From positions 1-33,387 of IMG/VR virus record IMGVR_UViG_3300046804_005583: 33,387 nucleotides of DNA; one strand, given 5' to 3'. The stretch is from a virus. Below, piece after piece: positions 6,072 through 13,797 of the stretch; the stretch's first letter is position 1, and each line of letters opens with the position of its first letter. A program made the translations under genes and the position numbers. The notes beneath the pieces were generated by a model, which was not told the origin of the DNA, ran no database searches, and saw only the letters and a program-made list of their open reading frames with translations.

Positions 6072-8302
6072 AAGATATTTTATCACAGCAGATTAATGGT
6101 GCATTATCTAACGCGATTTTTAATCAAGTCAGAGGTTTAGGGGTAAATATACCTTCACCTTTATTACAACGAGTAGTATCTCAAGTTGCTGAAAGAGCAT
6201 CGATTTTAGTTTCGTCAAATGTAGTCTCTCAAACTAACTATAATTTAACAGACATACCAAAAAATTTATTAGGTAATAAAAACCCGGTTAATATGACTAC
6301 CAGTAATTTAGGTAGCACTGGTATTTCAAATAACCTAGGTAATTTATTACAAACTCAATTATCTAGTCAACTAACTAATCAAATAGTGGTTCTACTTCAA
6401 AGTGAATTAGCAAGTGTATTGCCAGCTAATTTATTAGGTATTATTAATGTTAATAATCTTGCTAATTCTTTTCTACAAGGGTTAACACCAACTATCAATA
6501 GCACGATAAATCAAACTTTAAACACAGTTTCACAAAATTTATTTAAATCTAAAAAACCATCTACTGAAGTACCAGCCGATCAAGGTCAGTATGGTAATAT
6601 TCAAGCTAGTAAGGCATTAGAAGCTGCTAGAAACTTTAATCCATTTGAAGGTGAAAATGCTCAAAAGCTAGAAGCTAATAATAAAGGGTTTAGAGATCCA
6701 AACGCTAATTACCCTAAAGTAGAATATAAAAACGAACCTGAAACAAATAAATTAGCTAGGGGTGATATTAAAGGTACTATCGTTCAAGAAAAAAATGACG
6801 ATAGAATGCTCGGTGCAAAATTGCCCGGTGGTTCTTCATGGGAACAACCTACTTCTCCGTATAAAGGAGAATACCCTTATAATAAAGTTACACAAACAGA
6901 ATCCGGTCACGTTATTGAAGTAGATGATACACCTGGTGCTGAAAGAGTTCACGTATACCATAAATCAGGAACATTTATTGAGATAGATTCTACAGGTAGC
7001 TTTGTAAAAAGATCAAAAGGTTCTTCTTACGAAATTGTAGATAGAAATGGTAAAATAGCTATTTCTGGTAAAGCAGACATATCAGTTAATGGTGCTTGTA
7101 ATATATTTGTAGGTAATGATGCTAATATTGAAGTAGAAGGTGATACTAATATTTTATGTCATAATGATATAACAGCCATGGCTGGTGGTAAATTAAATTT
7201 ATCAGCTGTTGAAGATGTTAATATTGCTGGTGGTAATGTACGTCTACAAGCATTTAATAATTTTGATATTACTTCCAATGTTAATTTAAACCTGCATACG
7301 GATAAGACTATTCATATGCATAGTAATACAGAGATTAAAGTGCAAGCAGAAGATTATTATAACAAATTATCTGGTAGTATGTTTAATCAAGCCGCTGGTG
7401 AATTTCACTTTAAATCTTCTGGTACATTTAATGTTGATGGTAGTGAGGCTTATATTAACTCCGGTAACTCTCAAGACTCTCAAGAAAGTAAAGTAGCTGG
7501 TGTTTCTCAAATAGGATTATTAACAGGTAAGTATGGTGTTAATGGTAGAAAAGATATCGTGGTGGTTGAGATAGATGATCCAGTTCCTTTAACTATAGCA
7601 GATAGAGATTCAACTATTTTAGATGAGCCCGGTGCAACTTCTTCTCAGTTAAAATCTCAACGTGATAAAAAGCTATTTAGTGGCTTTGCTACAGCTCAAG
7701 AAGTTGATTCAGTTCCACCAGAATTAGAAACCTTCTCTACATCATCTCAACAAAATAACTTCGTACCGGCTAATCCTGAATTGCTAAAAGCTACTTTATT
7801 GCCTGGTAACTTTAAACTATCTCCAAACTTTACGTTAGAGATGTTGTCTTCTAAAGCACCCGCATCTACTGGTAATTTCCTAAGAAACTTTACTGCCGGT
7901 GGTAAGACGTTTAGTTATGGAGAACTAGCATTTAACTTACAAGCAGTCGCTCTTAATATATGTGAACCCGTATTAAAGATCTACCCGGATATGTTCGTGA
8001 CTTCAGGGTTTAGAAATTACAATACTGGTGATGAAAGTAGATTATCTCAGCATGTTAAAGGCCAGGCTGTTGATATTCAGTTCCACGGTTTACCTAAGTC
8101 TAAGTATTTTGAACGAGCAAAAGAATTAGCTAAAGCATTAAAGTACGATCAATTTTTATTAGAGTATAAAACTGATGGTACGGGCATGCCCTGGATTCAT
8201 ATATCGTATGTTGACCCGGCATCTAAGGCTACTAATAGATCTCAAGTTTTAACTTTCTTTAATCATAAGACTAAAGGCCCTGGTTTAATTAGGCTAGCGT
8301 AA
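6068..8302 (+). CDS. gp5 C-terminal needle fused to an M15-type peptidase
   Basis: A 744-residue protein in three parts. Residues 1-165 are rich in Leu, Gln, Asn and Ser, look helical, and have no T4 counterpart. Residues about 258-465 match the T4 gp5 needle: SPYKGEYPYNKV, then ESGHVIEVDDTPGAERVHVY, GTFIEIDSTG, and repeated VxVxGxxNIxV-type strands ending in VDGSEAYINSG. Residues about 575-744 are an M15-type zinc peptidase with TSGFRN, SQHVKGQAVD (His662, Asp669) and WIHISY (His711), the expected three zinc ligands. The family cleaves D-Ala-containing peptidoglycan peptides. Marine T4-like phages have similar proteins annotated VrlC. The gene sits between gp5N and the PAAR tip. Confidence 0.85.
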   Translation: MKDILSQQINGALSNAIFNQVRGLGVNIPSPLLQRVVSQVAERASILVSSNVVSQTNYNLTDIPKNLLGNKNPVNMTTSNLGSTGISNNLGNLLQTQLSSQLTNQIVVLLQSELASVLPANLLGIINVNNLANSFLQGLTPTINSTINQTLNTVSQNLFKSKKPSTEVPADQGQYGNIQASKALEAARNFNPFEGENAQKLEANNKGFRDPNANYPKVEYKNEPETNKLARGDIKGTIVQEKNDDRMLGAKLPGGSSWEQPTSPYKGEYPYNKVTQTESGHVIEVDDTPGAERVHVYHKSGTFIEIDSTGSFVKRSKGSSYEIVDRNGKIAISGKADISVNGACNIFVGNDANIEVEGDTNILCHNDITAMAGGKLNLSAVEDVNIAGGNVRLQAFNNFDITSNVNLNLHTDKTIHMHSNTEIKVQAEDYYNKLSGSMFNQAAGEFHFKSSGTFNVDGSEAYINSGNSQDSQESKVAGVSQIGLLTGKYGVNGRKDIVVVEIDDPVPLTIADRDSTILDEPGATSSQLKSQRDKKLFSGFATAQEVDSVPPELETFSTSSQQNNFVPANPELLKATLLPGNFKLSPNFTLEMLSSKAPASTGNFLRNFTAGGKTFSYGELAFNLQAVALNICEPVLKIYPDMFVTSGFRNYNTGDESRLSQHVKGQAVDIQFHGLPKSKYFERAKELAKALKYDQFLLEYKTDGTGMPWIHISYVDPASKATNRSQVLTFFNHKTKGPGLIRLA

Positions 8303-8955
8303 TGGCAATTACAGGAGCTACTATATCAGGTGGGTTTTTAGATCCAGAGCTTTTAGGCACTGAACCTGCTGGCACAAATTTATATGCCGTTAATGAGTAT
8401 AGTGATTTTGTAGATAAAATTACAGTTACTTTAACAAATGAAGATCCTTTAGGTATGTCATACGGTAGCATACTTGATTTATCTGCTAATGTAACCGTAT
8501 ACGGAACCCCTATTACATCTAATGAGCTCACTAATAACGGTAATGTTTCTCTTAATGTTACTTATAATTCACCCAATACCTTCTCGGTTGTAGGGTTAAA
8601 TATATCTGTTACTAATAGCGGATCTCAAGGTAATATTTACATTACAGGTAATATTCAAAATGCATTTCCGGACAAATATTGGGAATATAAAGATTTTGTA
8701 ACTAAAGATAGTATTGTAGTCGATTCAACGTTTGATATACCTGACGAAGATGTTGCTCTTCATACGTATAAACCTTCCTTTATGAGATATATTAATATAC
8801 TATTTAATGTAGAAGTAGAATACGATACTGCAACAGTTTATAAAACAATTAAAAAGAAAGTTTATAATGATTGGGAGATAAATAGATTAGCAATGATAGC
8901 TCAGGTAGATAGAGAAGAAAACTACCGCTCTAATAACTATCCAAAGGATTACTAA
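8302..8955 (+). CDS. unidentified protein between needle and PAAR tip
   Basis: A 217-residue acidic, Asn/Tyr/Val-rich protein I do not recognise. The first 140 residues alternate hydrophobic and polar residues, like a beta sandwich (KITVTLTNEDPLG, NVSLNVTYNSPNTFSVVGLN, NIYITGNIQNAFPDKYWEY). The last 60 include FMRYINILFNVEVEYDTAT, a lysine cluster and an Arg/Asn-rich tail. No cysteines, signal peptide or membrane segment are visible. It overlaps both neighbours by one base, so it is translated with the needle and tip and is probably a spike or baseplate component. That role is inferred from position only. Confidence 0.6.
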   Translation: MAITGATISGGFLDPELLGTEPAGTNLYAVNEYSDFVDKITVTLTNEDPLGMSYGSILDLSANVTVYGTPITSNELTNNGNVSLNVTYNSPNTFSVVGLNISVTNSGSQGNIYITGNIQNAFPDKYWEYKDFVTKDSIVVDSTFDIPDEDVALHTYKPSFMRYINILFNVEVEYDTATVYKTIKKKVYNDWEINRLAMIAQVDREENYRSNNYPKDY

Positions 8956-9254
8956 TGGCAGCTGCATCAAGAAAAGGTGATTTAAGCGCTGGGCATGGTT
9001 GCTTTCCTCCTACAGCTTGTGTTAATTCATTAGCAACTAGAACATTTATTAATGGTATTCTAGCTCAAAAACAAGGGTCTAGTTTTAATTCTCATAGATG
9101 CGGTAAAACAACTCACCCTACGTCTTCTAGAACAACTTCTTCTGGATCAAGTACAGTGTATATAGAAGGTGCAAGGGCTGTTAGGATAGGCGATTCTATA
9201 TCTTGTGGAGATTCAGTTGCTCAAGGTTCACCTAACGTACAGATTGGTGGATAA
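8955..9254 (+). CDS. 5.4: PAAR-repeat spike tip (gp5.4-like)
   Basis: A 99-residue PAAR protein, the sharp cone on the end of the spike in T4 (gp5.4, 97 residues) and in type VI secretion. It shows GDLSAGHGCFPPTACV near the start, VYIEGARAVRIGDSISCGD in the second half and a closing GSPNVQIGG. His14, Cys16, Cys22, His47, Cys49, His54 and Cys84 are candidate metal ligands; PAAR tips bind one metal ion near the apex. It follows the needle gene and one unknown gene, and precedes gp25 by eight bases. Length and motif make this a confident call. Confidence 0.93.
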   Translation: MAAASRKGDLSAGHGCFPPTACVNSLATRTFINGILAQKQGSSFNSHRCGKTTHPTSSRTTSSGSSTVYIEGARAVRIGDSISCGDSVAQGSPNVQIGG

Positions 9255-9262
9255 ATAATAAA

Positions 9263-9664
9263 ATGGCAACTATAAACCGTAATACTAGACAGTTTACAGA
9301 TTTTAATCTTTTATTTACTGCTCACCCATCTACTAAAGATGTAACTTTAAAAACAGATGAGGATGCGGTAAAGGCATCCATTCGTAATTTAATTTCAACT
9401 AATAATTTTGAAAAACCATTTCACCCAGAAATTGGTTGTCAAATTTATGGATTATTGTTTGAAAATTTAAACCCGCTTACAGTTCAAATTATGAAACAAA
9501 CTGTGATAGATGTTATTGATAAATTTGAGCCTAGAGCTGTTATATTAGATGTCTTAATTAATGATAATGTAGATAAAAATTCAATAGACGTAGATGTTAT
9601 TTTTAGACTGGTTAATAGTGAAAAACCAGTATCTATTAAAACAGCAATCACAAGAGCAAGGTAA
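9263..9664 (+). CDS. 25: gp25 baseplate wedge protein
   Basis: A 133-residue protein (T4 gp25 is 132) of the gp25/TssE family. It has an N-terminal FTDFNLLFTAHP strand, EDAVKASIRNLISTN, the FHPEIGCQIYGLLFEN segment and the family-defining Glu-Pro-Arg at residues 89-91 (FEPRAV), followed by a beta-rich C-terminus. gp25 is part of the conserved wedge core with gp6, gp7 and gp53 and contacts the first sheath ring. Its ATG follows the PAAR gene by eight bases, and a NATAAATA box at 9250-9257 overlaps the PAAR stop codon. It overlaps gp6 by one base. Confidence 0.94.
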   Translation: MATINRNTRQFTDFNLLFTAHPSTKDVTLKTDEDAVKASIRNLISTNNFEKPFHPEIGCQIYGLLFENLNPLTVQIMKQTVIDVIDKFEPRAVILDVLINDNVDKNSIDVDVIFRLVNSEKPVSIKTAITRAR

Positions 9665-11511
9665 TGGCAAATTTAAGAATAGCTGAATTAGATTTTGATG
9701 CTATCAAAACTAATCTTAAAGAATATTTACAATCTCAAGATCAATTTACTGATTATGATTTTGAAGGATCGAGTTTATCTATTCTTTTAGATATCCTTGC
9801 TTATAACACTCATTACAACGCCTACTTAGCTAATATGGTAGTTAATGAGATGTTTTTAGATTCCGCTGTAAAAAGGTCTTCGGCTGTAAGCATAGCTAAG
9901 CATTTAGGTTATACTCCAACATCGGTGAGAGGTTCTACAGCCGTAGTTGACGTCACTGTAACCAGTCCTACCGGTAGTCCTACTTCTTTAACGTTAGATA
10001 GGTATACATCCTTTTCTACTACTATTGATGGTACTGCGTACAACTTCCTTACTTTAGACCCTGTTACAACTACACCAGTAGATGATGTCTATACTTTTAA
10101 TAATGTTACTGTAAAAGAAGGAACTTTATTACAATACTCATATACAGTAGTAACACCCGGCCCTGATGAAAAATATGAGATACCTAACTCCGATGTAGAT
10201 ATCTCAACCTTGTATGTAACCGTTCAGGCATCCACATCTGACACTACTACTACGGTGTATACTCGTACTACTGATATTACTGGGTTATCAAATACATCTG
10301 CGGTGTATTATATCGAAGAAAACGCAGCTGGTAACTATCAGATATATTTTGGAGATGGTGTACTAGGTCAAAAATTATCTGCAGGTAATATTGTAAAAAT
10401 ACAATACTTAGTCAGTGCAGGTGCTATAACTAATGTTTCTAATTTAATAGATCAAACCTTTGGCTTTAGCGGTTCTATCGGCGGGTCAAGTAATGTAGCT
10501 ATTACTGTAGCTAGTAACTCTACTGGTGGTGCAGATAGAGAATCTATTACATCAATTAAATTTAATGCATTAGGAAGCTATCAATCTAGAAATAGAGCGG
10601 TTACCAAAACTGATTATTCTAATTTAATTAAATCAGAATATCCTAGTGTAGAAGCAGTTTCAGTTTGGGGCGGGGAAGAAAACATTCCTCCTAATTATGG
10701 TAAGGTTTATATTTCATTAAAACCTTTTGAAGGCTTTACAGTTAACGCTGCTACTAAAGAAGCAATAAAGACAGAGCTTTTAGCTTCTAGATCTATGTTG
10801 ACCGTTAGTCCTGAATTTGTAGACCCTGATTACATTTATGTAAATTTATTAATTAATATAGAATACAATAAAAACCTAACTACTTTATCTGCATCTGGAA
10901 TTAGAGATTTAGCTCAGACTGCAGTGACTAATTATTTTAGTACAAATTTACAAAAATTTAATTTACCGTTTTATTATTCTCAGTTATTAAAAAACCTGAG
11001 TAATATTAATAGTTCTGTTTTAAACGTACTATCAGAAGTAAGAATACAAAAAAGAATAACTCCTATTTTAAATGTAGGTAATTCTTATGTTAGTGATACG
11101 GCTATTAATTTTAACAATAAACTTCATCCAAACGGTTTACAGTCTACAAGATTTTTTATTACTCAAGGCGATTTAACTGTACCGGTGAGAATGGCCGATC
11201 AACATTTACCGGTTGATTCCGCGCCTGACTATGACGGAACGGGTGAAATATATCTTTACAATCCAGATAATAATACCAGAATCGAAACTATAGGTACTAT
11301 TAATTATGGAACAGGTGAAGTAGTAATAAACAGTATTACACCAACCGGTTTTCCTTCTGGTGTGTTCGATATTAGGATAACATGTGAAGCACAAGAATCT
11401 AGCTATAATATTACATCAGCTAGAAATCAAATTATAGTATTAGATGATAGTACTGAAAGTTCTAGTACTAATCGTATAGCTGGTTTAACTATTACTGCTA
11501 CACCTGTGTAA
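9664..11511 (+). CDS. 6: gp6 baseplate wedge protein (J-like)
   Basis: A 615-residue protein (T4 gp6 is 660). Diagnostic segments at the N-terminus are FEGSSLSILLDILAYNTHYN, YLANMVVNEMFLDSAVKRSS and a following AKHLGYTP. Later come YFGDGVLGQKLSAGN and the baseplate_J-like block around SYQSRNRAVTKTDYSNLI, EYPSVEAVSVWGGEENIPP and YGKVYISLKP. gp6 dimers form the ring that ties the wedges together and surrounds the hub. The C-terminal 120 residues are beta-rich and resemble cyanophage gp6 versions. It is coupled by TAATG overlaps to gp25 and the next gene, and the order gp25-gp6-gp7-gp8 is the usual one in marine relatives. Confidence 0.92.
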   Translation: MANLRIAELDFDAIKTNLKEYLQSQDQFTDYDFEGSSLSILLDILAYNTHYNAYLANMVVNEMFLDSAVKRSSAVSIAKHLGYTPTSVRGSTAVVDVTVTSPTGSPTSLTLDRYTSFSTTIDGTAYNFLTLDPVTTTPVDDVYTFNNVTVKEGTLLQYSYTVVTPGPDEKYEIPNSDVDISTLYVTVQASTSDTTTTVYTRTTDITGLSNTSAVYYIEENAAGNYQIYFGDGVLGQKLSAGNIVKIQYLVSAGAITNVSNLIDQTFGFSGSIGGSSNVAITVASNSTGGADRESITSIKFNALGSYQSRNRAVTKTDYSNLIKSEYPSVEAVSVWGGEENIPPNYGKVYISLKPFEGFTVNAATKEAIKTELLASRSMLTVSPEFVDPDYIYVNLLINIEYNKNLTTLSASGIRDLAQTAVTNYFSTNLQKFNLPFYYSQLLKNLSNINSSVLNVLSEVRIQKRITPILNVGNSYVSDTAINFNNKLHPNGLQSTRFFITQGDLTVPVRMADQHLPVDSAPDYDGTGEIYLYNPDNNTRIETIGTINYGTGEVVINSITPTGFPSGVFDIRITCEAQESSYNITSARNQIIVLDDSTESSSTNRIAGLTITATPV

Positions 11512-13337
11512 TGCCAACTACAAGAATACAAGAACGATTATCAACTCTAGTACCTTCACAGCTACCTGAGTTCATTCGTTCCGATTATACTACATTTGTT
11601 TCATTCTTAGAAGCATACTATGAATATCTAGAACAAGATACCTATGCTCATGAATTACTACAAAACTCTAGAAAATATAGTGATGTTGATTTAACTGTTT
11701 CTAGCTTTGTAGAATATTTTGTTAAACAGTATATTAATTCTATACCTAGTACTGTTTCTGCAAATAAAAAATTATTAGTAAAGAATATTAAGGATCTTTA
11801 TAATACTAAAGGTTCTAAAAAATCTTATGATTTATTATTCCGTTTATTGTTTAATAAATCTATTGATATATTTTACCCGTCTACTCAAATACTAAGAGCA
11901 TCAGATGGTAAATGGAAACAGAAAACATCTTTCTTTATGGAAATTATTTCTGGTGATCCTACAGAATTAATAAACAATACTGCTCTAATAAGAACTTCAA
12001 CAACGTTATTTCCAATAGTAATTGAAAGTGTGAGATCAGCATCTACCGCTCAAGGATTAGTAGATAACGTTAAAGAGTTATTTTTTACAAACGATAAAAA
12101 CATACCATTAGAAGCAGGTAACGAGATAGAGTATGGTACGTTTTTAGGTAGAATTGTCAACGTACCTAATAAAATTACAGTAATTAACCCAGGCTCAGGA
12201 TTTAAAGTAGGAGACATTTTACCTTTAACATCTGGAATAGGTACAGGTGCAAGAGTAAAAGTAACTAGAGTAACTTCGACTGGTGGTATTAGAAACGTAC
12301 AATTTATAAATTACGGGTACGGTTACGAGACAAATTTTTATAACTTTTTTACATCTCAAGAAGGTGTAGTAACTACCAGCACTTTTGAATTTGATGCACC
12401 TGGTGGTGAAATTATTATTAATGAAAGCACTCAGGGTTTTGTAGATTCAGGAACTATTACTAAACCGTCTTATGCTGAAAATTATTTTGCTCAAGATTAC
12501 GAAGGTGAGGTTTTAAGAACTTTCTATACAAATACTTCTATTAATAGCGGTGATGTTGGAACATTAGGGGGCATTTCAGTATCGGTTGGCGCTGCATCAG
12601 ATGCTGCATTATACGTTCAGTTAGGCGGGTTAGCTAAGTACCCGGGTTATTATGAATCTATAGACGGATTTTTAAGTGATGAAATATTTTTAGAGAATGA
12701 AGATTATTATCAGACGTTTACCTATGTTATTAAAATAGATGAAAGATTAAGTGAATATAGAAAAGCAGTTTTAGACCTTTTACATCCTGCTGGTACAAGA
12801 CTGCTTGGTGAACTTACTTTAACAAATGATTTTGATTTAGGAGCCGAGTTAACTGCTCAATTAAGATATCTCATTAGTCGCTTCCAAGAAGTTTTTGAAG
12901 TTACCGATGCTACACCAACTAAAAATGTTGGTAAGGCAATTACTGATAATATTACTACACCTGAAGATATCGGTAAGCATGTTGGTAAACCTTTACCAGA
13001 AGACACGATTGATGTTTTATTAGAAGAAATTGCTAAAACTTTAGGTCTTAATAAAACTGAAGAGATAATTGCTGAAGACTCTATACCTACTAAAGGTATG
13101 TCTAAGCAAATAGGTGATGCTGGAGGGGCATACGCATTAGAAGATTACTTTGCAGAAGATTATACAGTACTTACTGAATTTGTAATCATCACTGATCAAA
13201 TCTTCCTATCTCGAGAGATAAATATTTCTGATAATTTTGCATTTACTGAATCAGGATATGTTTTAAATTCAAACTATGCAACAGATTATACCGGGTCTAC
13301 TGAAGATTATGCCGGTGATGTAGTATTAATAAGTTAA
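11511..13337 (+). CDS. gp7-like baseplate wedge protein
   Basis: A 608-residue protein between gp6 and gp8, where T4 has gp7 (1032 residues). The N-terminal 130 residues (LPEFIRSDYTTFVSFLEAYY, IKDLYNTKGSKKSYDLLFRL) and a conserved LLHPAGTRLLGEL near residue 430 resemble P2 gpI/gp7-type wedge proteins. Residues about 220-275 carry two GSGF/GYGY repeats like those in gp8. The C-terminal 150 residues are acidic and repetitive (TKNVGKAITDN, GKHVGKPL, TKGMSKQIGD), and a YxxxDY motif recurs three times in the second half. No symbol is given because the gp7 assignment rests on position and weak resemblance. Confidence 0.62.
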   Translation: MPTTRIQERLSTLVPSQLPEFIRSDYTTFVSFLEAYYEYLEQDTYAHELLQNSRKYSDVDLTVSSFVEYFVKQYINSIPSTVSANKKLLVKNIKDLYNTKGSKKSYDLLFRLLFNKSIDIFYPSTQILRASDGKWKQKTSFFMEIISGDPTELINNTALIRTSTTLFPIVIESVRSASTAQGLVDNVKELFFTNDKNIPLEAGNEIEYGTFLGRIVNVPNKITVINPGSGFKVGDILPLTSGIGTGARVKVTRVTSTGGIRNVQFINYGYGYETNFYNFFTSQEGVVTTSTFEFDAPGGEIIINESTQGFVDSGTITKPSYAENYFAQDYEGEVLRTFYTNTSINSGDVGTLGGISVSVGAASDAALYVQLGGLAKYPGYYESIDGFLSDEIFLENEDYYQTFTYVIKIDERLSEYRKAVLDLLHPAGTRLLGELTLTNDFDLGAELTAQLRYLISRFQEVFEVTDATPTKNVGKAITDNITTPEDIGKHVGKPLPEDTIDVLLEEIAKTLGLNKTEEIIAEDSIPTKGMSKQIGDAGGAYALEDYFAEDYTVLTEFVIITDQIFLSREINISDNFAFTESGYVLNSNYATDYTGSTEDYAGDVVLIS

Positions 13338-13342
13338 GGAGA
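13336..13342 (+). promoter_or_regulatory. strong Shine-Dalgarno site
   Basis: AAGGAGA starting inside the stop codon of the gp7-like gene, four bases before the ATG at 13347. It is the clearest plus-strand ribosome-binding site in the window, where most genes depend on overlapping stop/start codons. Confidence 0.75.
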
Positions 13343-13346
13343 AGAA

Positions 13347-13796
13347 ATGAATACCTACGATGAAGCGCTTTCTGTAAAAGGCGACGTTATATTAATTAAA
13401 ACAGATGAACTAGGAAATTCAGAAAAGTATGAATATAAAAACCTAGTTGTTTCTGTTGGTAAAACTTTTATTGCCAGTCGCATGGCATCTAACTCTGCTG
13501 TTGTAATGAGCCATTTAGCGGTAGGTAATGGTGCAACAGCTGCTGCAGTCAGCGATACAACATTAGGTGTTGAGCTTGGAAGAGTTACCTTATTAGTAAA
13601 TGGAGGGTCCCCATCATCTAATACTATTAACTATTCTGCTAATGTTCCTGCAGGTACTGCTACTGGCGCGTTAACCGAAGCCGGGGTCTTTAATGACAGC
13701 TCTACAGGTACCATGCTTTGCCGTACCGTGTTCCCTGTTGTTAATAAATTAGCAGGGGATTCTATAGCTATTAGCTGGACAGTATCTATTACCTAA
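13347..13796 (+). CDS. small virion structural protein, tail-fibre-like
   Basis: A 149-residue protein with a consensus strong ribosome-binding site, suggesting high expression. The C-terminal half reads RVTLLVNGGSPSSNTINYSA, VPAGTATGALTEAGVFND and MLCRTVFPVVNKLAGDSIAI, then SWTVSI. I recognise this pattern from structural proteins in several tailed phages, often near tail fibre genes, but it has no named T4 equivalent. It lies between the gp7-like gene and gp8 with a one-base gap to gp8. A beta-rich fold and a peripheral baseplate role are likely; both are inference. Confidence 0.6.
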   Translation: MNTYDEALSVKGDVILIKTDELGNSEKYEYKNLVVSVGKTFIASRMASNSAVVMSHLAVGNGATAAAVSDTTLGVELGRVTLLVNGGSPSSNTINYSANVPAGTATGALTEAGVFNDSSTGTMLCRTVFPVVNKLAGDSIAISWTVSIT

Positions 13797-13797
13797 T

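Noticed and set aside
9250-9257. GATAAATA just before gp25.
   Set aside because: It overlaps the PAAR stop codon and ends only five bases before the gp25 ATG, so a transcript starting there would be leaderless. It is probably coincidence, though it could not be excluded.
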